Below, in pieces: positions 15,285 through 22,952 of a stretch of DNA of 64,000 nt. The first letter of the stretch is position 1. Every line of letters starts with the position of its first letter. Made by a program: the position numbers and the translations under genes. A model generated the notes under the pieces. The model worked only from the letters and a program-made list of their open reading frames with translations, had not been told where the DNA came from and ran no database searches. Origin of the DNA: Anaerolineae bacterium (GTDB lineage: Bacteria > Chloroflexota > Anaerolineae > 4572-78 > J111); contig JAJVIM010000004.1 of assembly GCA_022071955.1 (NCBI GenBank), positions 310,001-374,000 of the forward strand. Reading direction: 5' to 3'.

Positions 15285-16238
15285 CTAAATGAGTGGATTC
15301 AGCGAGAAATAGACAATGTAAACGGCAATTGAAATCACCGTGTGAACCATCAGCACATTGTTGATGTACTGTTTTTCGGCGGTTGACGCATCCCGGCGGC
15401 GATAGAGCGGGATAATGAACGGCGGCGGCAGAATGAGCAGGGTAAAGAGCGCCGCCTCAAAAAACGCGTCCAGTTGCAGCCAGCCGCGGATTACGTAAAT
15501 ATTCACCAGCAACGCCAGCGGAATCAAAAGCCCCAGCCGGATGGCAACCACCCGCAGCGCATCCTGCAGGCCGTGCCCGTCCAGCTTGATGCCGTAGCCC
15601 ACAATCATCAAGATAAGTGGGATGGTCAGGTTGCCCAAAAAATCAAGGGTGGTCATCACCGCGCCGGTGACCGGGGCCTGGTAGAGGGTTTCTCGCAGGC
15701 CCAGCACGTTGAGCGCGATGCTGGCGATGATGGCCATCACCACCGGCGACGAGAGGAACGATTTGCCGATGTCTGCCGGGTTTTGCGCGCCGTCGCGTTT
15801 GATCAGCAGCAGCGGCAAAAAGACAAACCAGATGAAAATCTCGTGGCCCAGATCAACCACGGCAATGTAGCCGATTTTTTCCAGCCCATACGCGCCGCCA
15901 AACAGGCTGATGCCCAGCATGCCGTATTCAAAGCCGGTGGTGAGGTACGGAAAGTAGGCGTACTCAATTTTGAGCTGGTTCTTTAAAAATCGGCCCAGCA
16001 AAAAAAGGAGAATACACAGCGAAAAGGTAAATCCGAAAATTACAAAAAAGGACGGTTTTAACTCAATCCCCAAAAAAGAGATAAACAGCACTGCCGGCAG
16101 CGCCAGGTTGACCACAATCTTGCGCAGTTCATCGATGGTGGCTTCGGTTAAAAAAGCCTTGCGGCGAATCCAGTAGCCCAGAAAAATGAGAAAGAGAATG
16201 GGCAAAACGCGGTTGATAATTTGAATTGTCTGGTCCAT
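15285..16238 (-). CDS. AEC-family (auxin efflux carrier-like) transporter
   Basis: A 317-residue integral membrane protein of ten predicted helices in two halves, with the AEC-family opening RVLPILFLIFLGYWIRRK and a central hydrophilic break (KRDGAQNPADIGKSFLSSP). Bacterial homologues export malate, other carboxylates or amino acids. ATG 16238 follows AAGGACC. It is co-directional with aroE upstream and the DUF2585 gene downstream. Confidence 0.88.
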   Translation of the reverse strand: MDQTIQIINRVLPILFLIFLGYWIRRKAFLTEATIDELRKIVVNLALPAVLFISFLGIELKPSFFVIFGFTFSLCILLFLLGRFLKNQLKIEYAYFPYLTTGFEYGMLGISLFGGAYGLEKIGYIAVVDLGHEIFIWFVFLPLLLIKRDGAQNPADIGKSFLSSPVVMAIIASIALNVLGLRETLYQAPVTGAVMTTLDFLGNLTIPLILMIVGYGIKLDGHGLQDALRVVAIRLGLLIPLALLVNIYVIRGWLQLDAFFEAALFTLLILPPPFIIPLYRRRDASTAEKQYINNVLMVHTVISIAVYIVYFSLNPLI

Positions 16239-16307
16239 AGCAGGTCCTTGTTGTAGTTGAAGATGAGTGAACTCAATGGTAAAACGAGTCTGGCGGGCCG
16301 GCGCTGA

Positions 16308-17168
16308 TTAGCCAAACACCTCTTTTAACGCCTGATACATCACTTTGACCGGGGCGTCAACGCCGGTCCACATTTTAAAGCCGATGGCGCCCTGGTAAAC
16401 CAGCATCCCCAACCCATCGAGCGTGGTTGCGCCGCGGGCGGCGGCTTCCCGCAAAAAGGGCGTGCGGGGCGGGTTGGGAATAACATCGCACACGCACATG
16501 GCGGCGGTCAGGCTGTTATACTCAATGTCCGGTTTGGCTTCAACATCCGGGTAGAGGCCAATCGAGGTGGCGTTGACCACAATATCAGTGTTGGCCGGAA
16601 TTTTGTAAGCGCTGTTCCAGATCACCAAACTGGCCGGGGTTTGGGTTTTGGTGTTGAGCAGGTTGGCCAGCGTTTCGCCGCGGGCCACCGACCGGTTGAC
16701 AATGGTGATGTGTTCGGCTCCGGCCAGCGCCAGTTCAACGCTGATGGCTCTCGCCGCGCCGCCAGCGCCCAAAATGACCACCCGTTTGCCGGCCGGGTCA
16801 AGCTGCGCATCCCGGGTGAGCGAGCGCAAAAACCCTTTGCCGTCGGTGTTTTCACCGATGAGTAGGTCGCCCTCTCGCCGCACGGTGTTGACTGCGCCAA
16901 TAAGCGCCGCGTCGGGAGCCACTCTGTCGAGATAGTTTAAAACCTCAACTTTGTGGGGGATGGTCAGGTTGATGCCCTGCATATTCATGGCCCGCAGCCC
17001 ATTCATCGCCGCGGCCAAATCCTGGGGGTAAACTTCAATGGTCAGGTAGCGCCAGTTTAACCCGGCGGCTTTAAACGCGGCTTCTTGCATAACAATGGTT
17101 GGGTTTTCGGCAACGGGATGGCCAAAAACGCCCACCAGTTCTGATTTGTAGGTTGTTGCTTGTGACAT
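16308..17168 (-). CDS. aroE: Shikimate dehydrogenase-family oxidoreductase
   Basis: A 286-residue AroE-family enzyme, NADP-dependent reduction of 3-dehydroshikimate by family. Catalytic Lys73 (NLTIPHK), Asn94 (GAVNTV), Asp109 (NTDGKGF), the nucleotide loop GAGGAARA with NRS, and the C-terminal YQGAIGF are present. The usual shikimate-binding HSxSPxMH segment is replaced by GHPVAENPTIVMQ, so the two serines that contact the carboxylate are Asn22 and Thr24. It may therefore be a quinate/shikimate-like variant. ATG 17168 has AGGAGACA upstream. A near-copy of this 5' leader is repeated about 115 bases away. Confidence 0.88.
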   Translation of the reverse strand: MSQATTYKSELVGVFGHPVAENPTIVMQEAAFKAAGLNWRYLTIEVYPQDLAAAMNGLRAMNMQGINLTIPHKVEVLNYLDRVAPDAALIGAVNTVRREGDLLIGENTDGKGFLRSLTRDAQLDPAGKRVVILGAGGAARAISVELALAGAEHITIVNRSVARGETLANLLNTKTQTPASLVIWNSAYKIPANTDIVVNATSIGLYPDVEAKPDIEYNSLTAAMCVCDVIPNPPRTPFLREAAARGATTLDGLGMLVYQGAIGFKMWTGVDAPVKVMYQALKEVFG

Positions 17169-17520
17169 TGTGTCTCCTGTGAAAATAAACGAATCTGCGA
17201 ATCAGCGAGTCAGCGAATGTAGGGGCGGTTCGCGAACCGCCCCTACTCAATTTTCATTGGTGGTGTCGTCCCGATAGGGACTGTCCGTCTCCTTTGAAAA
17301 TAAAGCAAATCTGCGAATCAGCGAGTCAGCGAATGTAGAAATTGCAGGTCGGGTTTGCAGTCCGACGGCCATGCTGCAGGCGTGACTTACTGTGGATGCG
17401 AATATGGTGGCAGTACGAGCAACGATTATACACCCACTTAACTTAACCGGGCGAAAACGCTGTTTGATTGCCTGTGTCTGTCATCAACCACCCTGCCGCG
17501 GATGATGCCGGGTACTTGCG
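17169..17520. repeat. Repeat-rich spacer: duplicated leader, heptamers and palindrome
   Basis: Two roughly 50-base near-identical direct repeats (17171-17222 and 17286-17338) each contain a ribosome-binding-like TCTCCT, GAAAATAAA and a period-7 run (aatctgc-gaatcag-cgagtca-gcgaatg). Between them is a perfect 28-bp palindrome (17219-17246; half GTAGGGGCGGTTCG). The remaining 180 bases to the terminator show no gene. Confidence 0.8.
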
Positions 17521-17526
17521 AATCAA

Positions 17527-17552
17527 AAACACCCGGTGCTTGCCGGGTGTTT
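17527..17552 (-). terminator. Terminator of the DEAD-box helicase gene
   Basis: The 10-bp stem AAACACCCGG / CCGGGTGTTT with a 6-base loop is followed on the minus strand by further T residues, just past the helicase stop codon. Confidence 0.85.
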
Positions 17553-17565
17553 GTTGGCGATCAGC

Positions 17566-18849
17566 TCAGGCTGTCGCTGCTGTGTCTGCCTGTTTGGATT
17601 TATCGCGCCGGTTGCGGTTGCGCCGGCGGCGACGGCTGGGCGGGGGCGGTGTCGCCGCATCCGGTTTGCGCCGGTTGGCTTCAACATAGCGCCGAATTTC
17701 TTCCGGGGTGGGGATGTTGGCTGCCGGGGCGCTGTAATCCAACCCGTCAACCCGTCGTCGTTCCAGCTTTTGCTTGAGCACGTACTCAATCCGGTGTACC
17801 ATGCGCGTATCAAGCGGCGTAACCAGCGTGTAGGCCGTGCCTTCGGCCTGAGCGCGGCCCGTGCGGCCAATGCGATGCACGTAATCTTCCGGCTGCATGG
17901 GGATATCGTAATTGACCACGTGAGAAATACCTTCCACATCAATGCCGCGCGCGGCGATGTCGGTGGCTACCAGCACCCGTGTGCGGCCCCGCTTAAAGGC
18001 TTCCAGCGCCGCCACCCGCTGGTTCTGCGAGCGGTCGCCGTGGATGACCGCCGCGGAAATTTCGGCGCGTTTCAACTGGCGCACCAGCCGGTCGGCGCGC
18101 CGTTTGGTGCGGGCAAATACCAGCACGGTATCCAGGCTTTGATCTTTGAGCAGTTGTTCCAGCAACTTAAATTTTAAATGTTCCGGCACCGGGTACAGGG
18201 CCTGGGTGATGGCGTCCGGGGTGACGGTTTTTTCCACTTCAACCCGCACGGGCTGGTGGGTCATCTCGCCAGCCAGTTCGACAATGGTTTGCAGCGTGGC
18301 CGAAAAGAGCATGGTTTGCCGCTCACGGGGCAGCAGCCGTTCGATGCGGCGGATATCGGGCAAAAAGCCGATGTCCAGCATGCGGTCGGCTTCGTCCAGC
18401 ACAAACACCAGCAGCGCGCTAAAGGTGATGTTGCGCCGGCCCACGTGGTCGAGCAGGCGGCCCGGCGTGGCAATCACCACGTCAACACCGCGTTTGAGCG
18501 CCTGCTCCTGCGCTTTTGACCCCACACCGCCGTAAATGGTGGCCACATGCAGCGGCAGGCCCTTGCTCAACTGCTCGGCCTGTTCCGTTACTTGCAGCGC
18601 CAGCTCGCGGGTGGGTACCAAAATCAAGGCACGTGGGTGCGGCGAGGCCGGACTGTTGATTAATTTTTGCAGTATGGGCAGCAAAAACGCGGCGGTTTTA
18701 CCGGTGCCGGTTTCGGCCGATCCCAAAATATCCTGCCCGGTCAGCGCCGGCGGGATAGCTTCGTGCTGAATGGGGGTGGGTTCTTCAAAGCCCATCGCCC
18801 GCAAATTGCGCAGTAAACGCGCGTCGAGATCAAATTTACTAAAACTCAT
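17566..18849 (-). CDS. DEAD-box ATP-dependent RNA helicase (RhlE/CshA type)
   Basis: A 427-residue cytoplasmic RNA helicase. In order: Q motif (FEEPTPIQ, 21-28), motif I AETGTGKT (45-52), Ia PTRELALQV, TPGRLLDHV, motif II DEAD, motif III SAT, then the second RecA domain with VFARTKRRADRLV, ARGIDVEGISHVVNYD and HRIGRTGRA. The C-terminus is a basic tail (SRRRRRNRNRRDK) that likely adds RNA affinity. The frame extends to 18909, but ATG 18849 with AGGAG gives the family N-terminus. It has its own terminator. It is probably involved in ribosome assembly or RNA turnover. Confidence 0.95.
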   Translation of the reverse strand: MSFSKFDLDARLLRNLRAMGFEEPTPIQHEAIPPALTGQDILGSAETGTGKTAAFLLPILQKLINSPASPHPRALILVPTRELALQVTEQAEQLSKGLPLHVATIYGGVGSKAQEQALKRGVDVVIATPGRLLDHVGRRNITFSALLVFVLDEADRMLDIGFLPDIRRIERLLPRERQTMLFSATLQTIVELAGEMTHQPVRVEVEKTVTPDAITQALYPVPEHLKFKLLEQLLKDQSLDTVLVFARTKRRADRLVRQLKRAEISAAVIHGDRSQNQRVAALEAFKRGRTRVLVATDIAARGIDVEGISHVVNYDIPMQPEDYVHRIGRTGRAQAEGTAYTLVTPLDTRMVHRIEYVLKQKLERRRVDGLDYSAPAANIPTPEEIRRYVEANRRKPDAATPPPPSRRRRRNRNRRDKSKQADTAATA

Positions 18850-18924
18850 AAAACTCCTGTTGGCGGCGTAATGGATGCAAATTGCCGAAGTGAACTGCCG
18901 CGGGGACACAACGGGGACAAATGA

Positions 18925-18958
18925 AACGCCGCCTCAGAGGGTAAAACCGGGCGGCGTT
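18925..18958 (-). terminator. Probable terminator of the SGNH hydrolase unit
   Basis: A 9-bp stem AACGCCGCC / GGCGGCGTT encloses a 16-base loop. On the minus strand it is followed by TTTCATTTG. It lies between the hydrolase and the helicase start. Confidence 0.5.
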
Positions 18959-19052
18959 GACGTTCCGGATTTAATTACAATCAAACTTTATCACAAACAT
19001 GTTGTTACGTCAAGGCTTATGTTTGTGATTTGCTCATTGAGTGCGTACGGCG

Positions 19053-19682
19053 TTATCGCCGGGTTGGGGTTGCCAGCCCCAGCCGGGCAAGCAAGTGGCC
19101 GGCGATAAACGCGCCCTGCAGCCGGCGGATGTCATCGGTGAAATGCACGTGGTCGGCAAAAATTTCCGCGCCGCCCAAACTGCGGCAAAAGCCGTTCAAA
19201 TCGATCTGCCAATCACACGCCGCTGCGGCCAGCCGGTCGGCGGCGGCGTTGTAGCGTTCTACATCGGCGTTGAAGCGTTTAAAGTCGGCCATCCGGGCGT
19301 TGTGGAGGTGGTCAATTACCGGCGTGGTGCGCACCCACACCGATTGGGCGGCCAGTTGGCGGGCCAGCTCAAAAATCGCTGCCAGGTTAGCCTGATATTG
19401 CGCCAGTTCAACTTGAAGCTGGCCGTTGGCCCGTTTAACATCGTGCAGACCGCAGTTGACCAGCAGCACATCCCACCGCTGGCCGGCGGCCAAACACTGC
19501 TGCAAATAAGCCAGCACCATCGATGAGTCGCCGCCGTTGGCCCCATCCGGCTCATCGAGATTGCCCACCCGGCCGGTTTTGCGCGAGTAGCCGCACCACG
19601 GCGAGAGGTATTGTTCCAGATACGGCCCGTAGTGGATTGAAATGCTGTCGCCGATGACGTGAATGGTTTTGGCCCGGTTCAT
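19053..19682 (-). CDS. SGNH/GDSL-type hydrolase
   Basis: A 209-residue SGNH-fold hydrolase: block I GDSISIHYG (Ser nucleophile about residue 13), block II Gly in GANGGDSS, block III Asn in NCGLHDVK, and block V DHVHF with the catalytic Asp-His near residue 178. There is no signal peptide, so it is probably cytoplasmic. Its ATG overlaps the stop of the GHKL ATPase gene by four bases (ATGA), so translation is coupled. The substrate could be an acyl ester, an acetylated sugar or a lipid, and the pairing with an ATPase is unusual. Confidence 0.88.
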   Translation of the reverse strand: MNRAKTIHVIGDSISIHYGPYLEQYLSPWCGYSRKTGRVGNLDEPDGANGGDSSMVLAYLQQCLAAGQRWDVLLVNCGLHDVKRANGQLQVELAQYQANLAAIFELARQLAAQSVWVRTTPVIDHLHNARMADFKRFNADVERYNAAADRLAAAACDWQIDLNGFCRSLGGAEIFADHVHFTDDIRRLQGAFIAGHLLARLGLATPTRR

Positions 19683-21328
19683 CCGGCCAATTCCCGTTCA
19701 AATGTTGAACGCTGTTCCCGCAAGGCCGCCTCCAGCTTAAAAATAAAATCGACCTGTGCGGCCAGCCAGGCGGCGACATCTCCGTTTTGAGCCGCGGGCG
19801 GGGCAAAGCTGTCCGGGTAGTGGAGCGAAATAATGCCGGCCAGATACGCGTACAACCGGTCGGTGATAACCGGCGCGCCCTGCCGGGTGTATTTCAGCCG
19901 CGTTTTAAAGTCGGGGTGGGTGGTGTTAATCTGGATTGCGTTTCCGGCCCGGTACGAGCGCTGGCCCGGTTTTTCACGGGCGGGCGGGGTGTCGCTAAAA
20001 TGGATGGCATACTGGCCGGCGGATTGCTCGGCCGGTTTGGGGGGCGCTGCGCTCGCGGCGGGAGGGGGCGGCGGTTCGATGGCGGGCTGCGGGGGCGGGG
20101 GTGTCGCTGCGCTGCCGGACGGTTTGGCGGCGGCCGGCTCCGGCTGCGGGTCGATTACGGATGGAGCTGTGGCGGGCGCGGCTGCTGCCGGCGAGGCCTC
20201 GGCCTGGGGTTGCGCTTCAATCACGTTGGCCACTGCCTGCCCCACCGCGCTTTCCAGTTTAACCAGAGTTTTTTGTTTGCTGGCTTTGTTGACCCGGTTG
20301 ATCAGTTTTTTGATCTCCGGCTCCAGCGCCAGAATCGCGTCGTAGCAAACCTGCCGGCCACGGGTGCGGTCAAAGTCGTCGCGGGTGATGGCCAGCCGCA
20401 CCAGTTCGCCCACTTCAATGTAGCCCAGCAGGTTGGCGTGGCTCCACAGGCCGGTTTTGTACGTTGATTTGCGGATGAACGATTTGATTTCGGCGATGTG
20501 ATTGACCCGCCGGCCGCGGGCAAAAAAGCTGGCCGGCCGGTTGGTTCCTGCCGCCGCTACCTTTAAATAGACCTCCACCGGGTAAATCTCGTCCCGGTAC
20601 GGTAGCTGGAGCGTTTGCCGGATGGCCTGTCCGTCAATCCGGTCGTAATCAAACGGCACGCACGGTACTGGCTCCTGCCCCGCCTGCCCCACCAAAATGT
20701 GCAGGTTGGGCCGGGCGATGAGCCGCTCAAAATGGTGTTCAATTTCGGCTTTGATGGAGTCGACTGAAAAATTGAACCAGGCCGGGTCAAAGCGGCTGAG
20801 GGTAATCAGCGTGCCGCTGCCGCTGTCCGAGGGAAACGGCTCGTCGGTGCGTTTGGCCTCTTTGATGCCGCGGTGCTGGTCGCGGCTGAGTTCAAGGATG
20901 TAGCCGGAGCTGTCGAGATGTTTTGTTTCAAACTGTACGGTTTGGGCGGCGGCGCGAAAGGCCTGCACGCCAAACCCAAACTGGCCGTTAACCCAGGTTA
21001 CGCCCCGCTTTTGCGATTCGCCGATGTTTCTGATAACCCGTTCCAGCACCACCCGGGGCATACCCCGGCAGTTATCTTTGATGGTTACCTGTTGAGCCTC
21101 AAAATCAATGGTCAGTTCAATTTTGATGGGGTAGGGATAGCGACCCTCATTCTCGCGGTACAGCACTTCGGCGTCGTCCAGGGCGTTGTCAACATACTCC
21201 ATCAACACCCGTTCCGTGGTTTCGTAACGCCGGGCGATCTCATTGAGAATGAGCACCGGGTCCGATATTTCAAGATCGATGGTGCCGGCAATCCGGCCAA
21301 TATGGGCAGCGGTATGAGTTGGAAACAC
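19679..21328 (-). CDS. GHKL (Hsp90/MORC-like) ATPase with Pro/Ala-rich linker
   Basis: A 549-residue protein. Residues about 25-180 form a GHKL ATP-binding domain: N-box MEYVDNALDDAE, G1 IKDNCRGMP and G2 GQFGFGVQAF. A transducer-like region follows (FFARGRRVNHIAEIK, KTGLWSHANLLGYIEVGEL, TRDDFDRTRG), then a 90-residue Ala/Pro-rich linker (about 370-450) and a helical C-terminal domain. This order is closest to MORC or Hsp90-type ATPases, not histidine kinases. It starts at GTG 21328 behind GAGGA, downstream of an extended -10. It is coupled by ATGA overlap to an SGNH hydrolase. Function unknown; prokaryotic MORC-like proteins occur in genome-defence neighbourhoods by published surveys. Confidence 0.82.
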   Translation of the reverse strand: MFPTHTAAHIGRIAGTIDLEISDPVLILNEIARRYETTERVLMEYVDNALDDAEVLYRENEGRYPYPIKIELTIDFEAQQVTIKDNCRGMPRVVLERVIRNIGESQKRGVTWVNGQFGFGVQAFRAAAQTVQFETKHLDSSGYILELSRDQHRGIKEAKRTDEPFPSDSGSGTLITLSRFDPAWFNFSVDSIKAEIEHHFERLIARPNLHILVGQAGQEPVPCVPFDYDRIDGQAIRQTLQLPYRDEIYPVEVYLKVAAAGTNRPASFFARGRRVNHIAEIKSFIRKSTYKTGLWSHANLLGYIEVGELVRLAITRDDFDRTRGRQVCYDAILALEPEIKKLINRVNKASKQKTLVKLESAVGQAVANVIEAQPQAEASPAAAAPATAPSVIDPQPEPAAAKPSGSAATPPPPQPAIEPPPPPAASAAPPKPAEQSAGQYAIHFSDTPPAREKPGQRSYRAGNAIQINTTHPDFKTRLKYTRQGAPVITDRLYAYLAGIISLHYPDSFAPPAAQNGDVAAWLAAQVDFIFKLEAALREQRSTFERELAG

Positions 21329-21360
21329 GTCATTGTCCTCGCATTTTTTATTTGGTTTGC

Positions 21361-21366
21361 ATTATA
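21361..21366 (-). promoter_or_regulatory. -10 element of GHKL/SGNH operon
   Basis: TGTGGTATAAT on the minus strand gives a perfect TATAAT 33 bases before the GTG start, without a good -35. The TG upstream may act as an extended -10. Confidence 0.5.
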
Positions 21367-21577
21367 CCACAGGTGTTGGTGAAATTAGTCACTTTTACCT
21401 GTTTCAGTTTGATTCTCACCCAAAATCAGGATATTCTTCACCTGCAAAACGTGACAATCGACTCTACTGGGCACTCCATTTTTGCGCTACAATTGAAACG
21501 GCAGGGTAAATCTTATCGGGGCGGCAACACGAAATGAAGGATTAACCAGTGGCGGGTAGCGCGTGGCGGGTTATTAA

Positions 21578-21611
21578 CAATTCATAATTCATAATTCATA
21601 ATTCATAATTG
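21578..21611. repeat. Tandem heptamer array (aattcat x4)
   Basis: Four exact copies of the heptamer AATTCAT and a partial copy lie immediately upstream of the ferredoxin-type gene's ribosome binding site, ending 20 bases before its ATG. Confidence 0.95.
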
Positions 21612-21630
21612 TATTTTAAGGGAGCAACGG

Positions 21631-22932
21631 ATGGCTCACCGCACTATCAAATCAGATTACCAGCAGTTGGTTGACCGGCTCAACCGGTTTCCGCAGGGCG
21701 CGCCGCCCTCGGATGTGCTGTACCAGATTTTGCGCATGCTGTTCACCGAAAAAGAAGCCGGGCTGGTGGCGCTGCTGCCCATCAAACCGTTTACCGCGCA
21801 GAAAGCGGCCCAAATCTGGCGGATGAAGCCGGCAGAGGCGCAAAAAATCCTCGATGAACTGGCCGGCCGCGCCATTCTGCTGGACGTTGAAGCGCCGGAC
21901 GGGCAGCAAACCTACGTGCTGCCGCCGCCGATGGCCGGTTTTTTTGAATTTTCGCTGATGCGGTTGCGGGGTGATATTAACCAGAAAGTGCTCGGCGAGC
22001 TGTTTTACCAGTACATAAATGTAGAAGATGAGTTCATCAAGGCGCTGTTCACCAATGGCGAGACGCAGTTGGGCCGCGTTTTTGTGCAGGAAGCCGTCCT
22101 TTCGGCGGACAACGCCCTGCACGTGCTGGATTACGAGCGCGCCAGCGAGGTTATCAAAACGGCGTCGCACCGGGCCGTTGGCGTGTGCTACTGCCGCCAC
22201 AAAATGGAACACGTGGGCCGGGCCTGCGCCGCGCCCACCGACATCTGCATGACGTTCAACAACTCGGCGGCGTCGCTGATCAAACATGGCTTTGCCCGCG
22301 AGATGGATGTGGCCGAAGGACTGGACCTGTTGCAGCAGGCGCAGGCCAACAAGCTGGTTCAGTTTGGCGAAAACGTGCAACAAAGCGTTAACTTTATTTG
22401 CAACTGCTGCGGCTGCTGCTGCGAAGCGATGATCGCCGCCCGCAAGTTTGGTTTTCTCAACCCGGTACACACCAGCAATTTTATCCCCCAAATTGATGCG
22501 GACACCTGCAACGGCTGCGGCAAGTGTGTTAACGTGTGCCCGGTTGAGGCGATGACTCTGGTTTCGGCCAACAACCCGCACCATCCCAAAATGCGGCAGG
22601 CCAAACTCAACGAGGATATTTGTTTGGGCTGCGGCGTTTGCGTTGGCGAATGCCCCAAAGCCAGCATTCGGCTGGAGTCGCGCCCCCAACGGGTGATCAC
22701 CCCGGTTGATTCAACGCACCGGGTGGTGATGATGGCCATCGAGCGGGGCATGCTGCAAAACCTGATTTTTGATGACAACACCCTGGCCAGCCACCGAGCG
22801 ATGGCCGCCATTTTGGGCGTTATTTTGAAGCTACCGCCGCTCAAGCAGGCGCTCGCCAGCGAGCAAGTCAAATCGCGCTACCTTTCTAAATTATTGGCCT
22901 GGGGCGAACAATACACCTATCCCCAAAATTAA
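21631..22932 (+). CDS. Multi-cluster 4Fe-4S ferredoxin-type protein
   Basis: A 433-residue cytoplasmic iron-sulfur protein. The N-terminal 130 residues look like a winged-helix or structural domain (FTAQKAAQIWRMKPAEAQKILDELAGRAILLDV). A Cys-rich block follows (CYCRHKMEHVGRAC, a later Cys, and CNCCGCCC about residue 255), then two classical 4Fe-4S motifs, CNGCGKCVNVCP (about 291) and CLGCGVCVGECP (about 331). ATG 21631 has GGGAG. It converges on the histidine kinase gene. It is probably an electron-transfer or redox-sensing protein; the partner is not visible here. Confidence 0.85.
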   Translation: MAHRTIKSDYQQLVDRLNRFPQGAPPSDVLYQILRMLFTEKEAGLVALLPIKPFTAQKAAQIWRMKPAEAQKILDELAGRAILLDVEAPDGQQTYVLPPPMAGFFEFSLMRLRGDINQKVLGELFYQYINVEDEFIKALFTNGETQLGRVFVQEAVLSADNALHVLDYERASEVIKTASHRAVGVCYCRHKMEHVGRACAAPTDICMTFNNSAASLIKHGFAREMDVAEGLDLLQQAQANKLVQFGENVQQSVNFICNCCGCCCEAMIAARKFGFLNPVHTSNFIPQIDADTCNGCGKCVNVCPVEAMTLVSANNPHHPKMRQAKLNEDICLGCGVCVGECPKASIRLESRPQRVITPVDSTHRVVMMAIERGMLQNLIFDDNTLASHRAMAAILGVILKLPPLKQALASEQVKSRYLSKLLAWGEQYTYPQN

Positions 22933-22952
22933 CGGGCCGGGATTCACTGCGA

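Noticed and set aside
21652-22689. Long open frame (345 codons) antisense to the ferredoxin-type gene, and similar long antisense frames at 26134-27297, 31291-32556, 40339-41145 and 44849-46150
   Set aside because: All mirror high-GC coding genes with strong family motifs, have no ribosome binding site and low-complexity His/Gln/Arg-rich translations. They are shadows.
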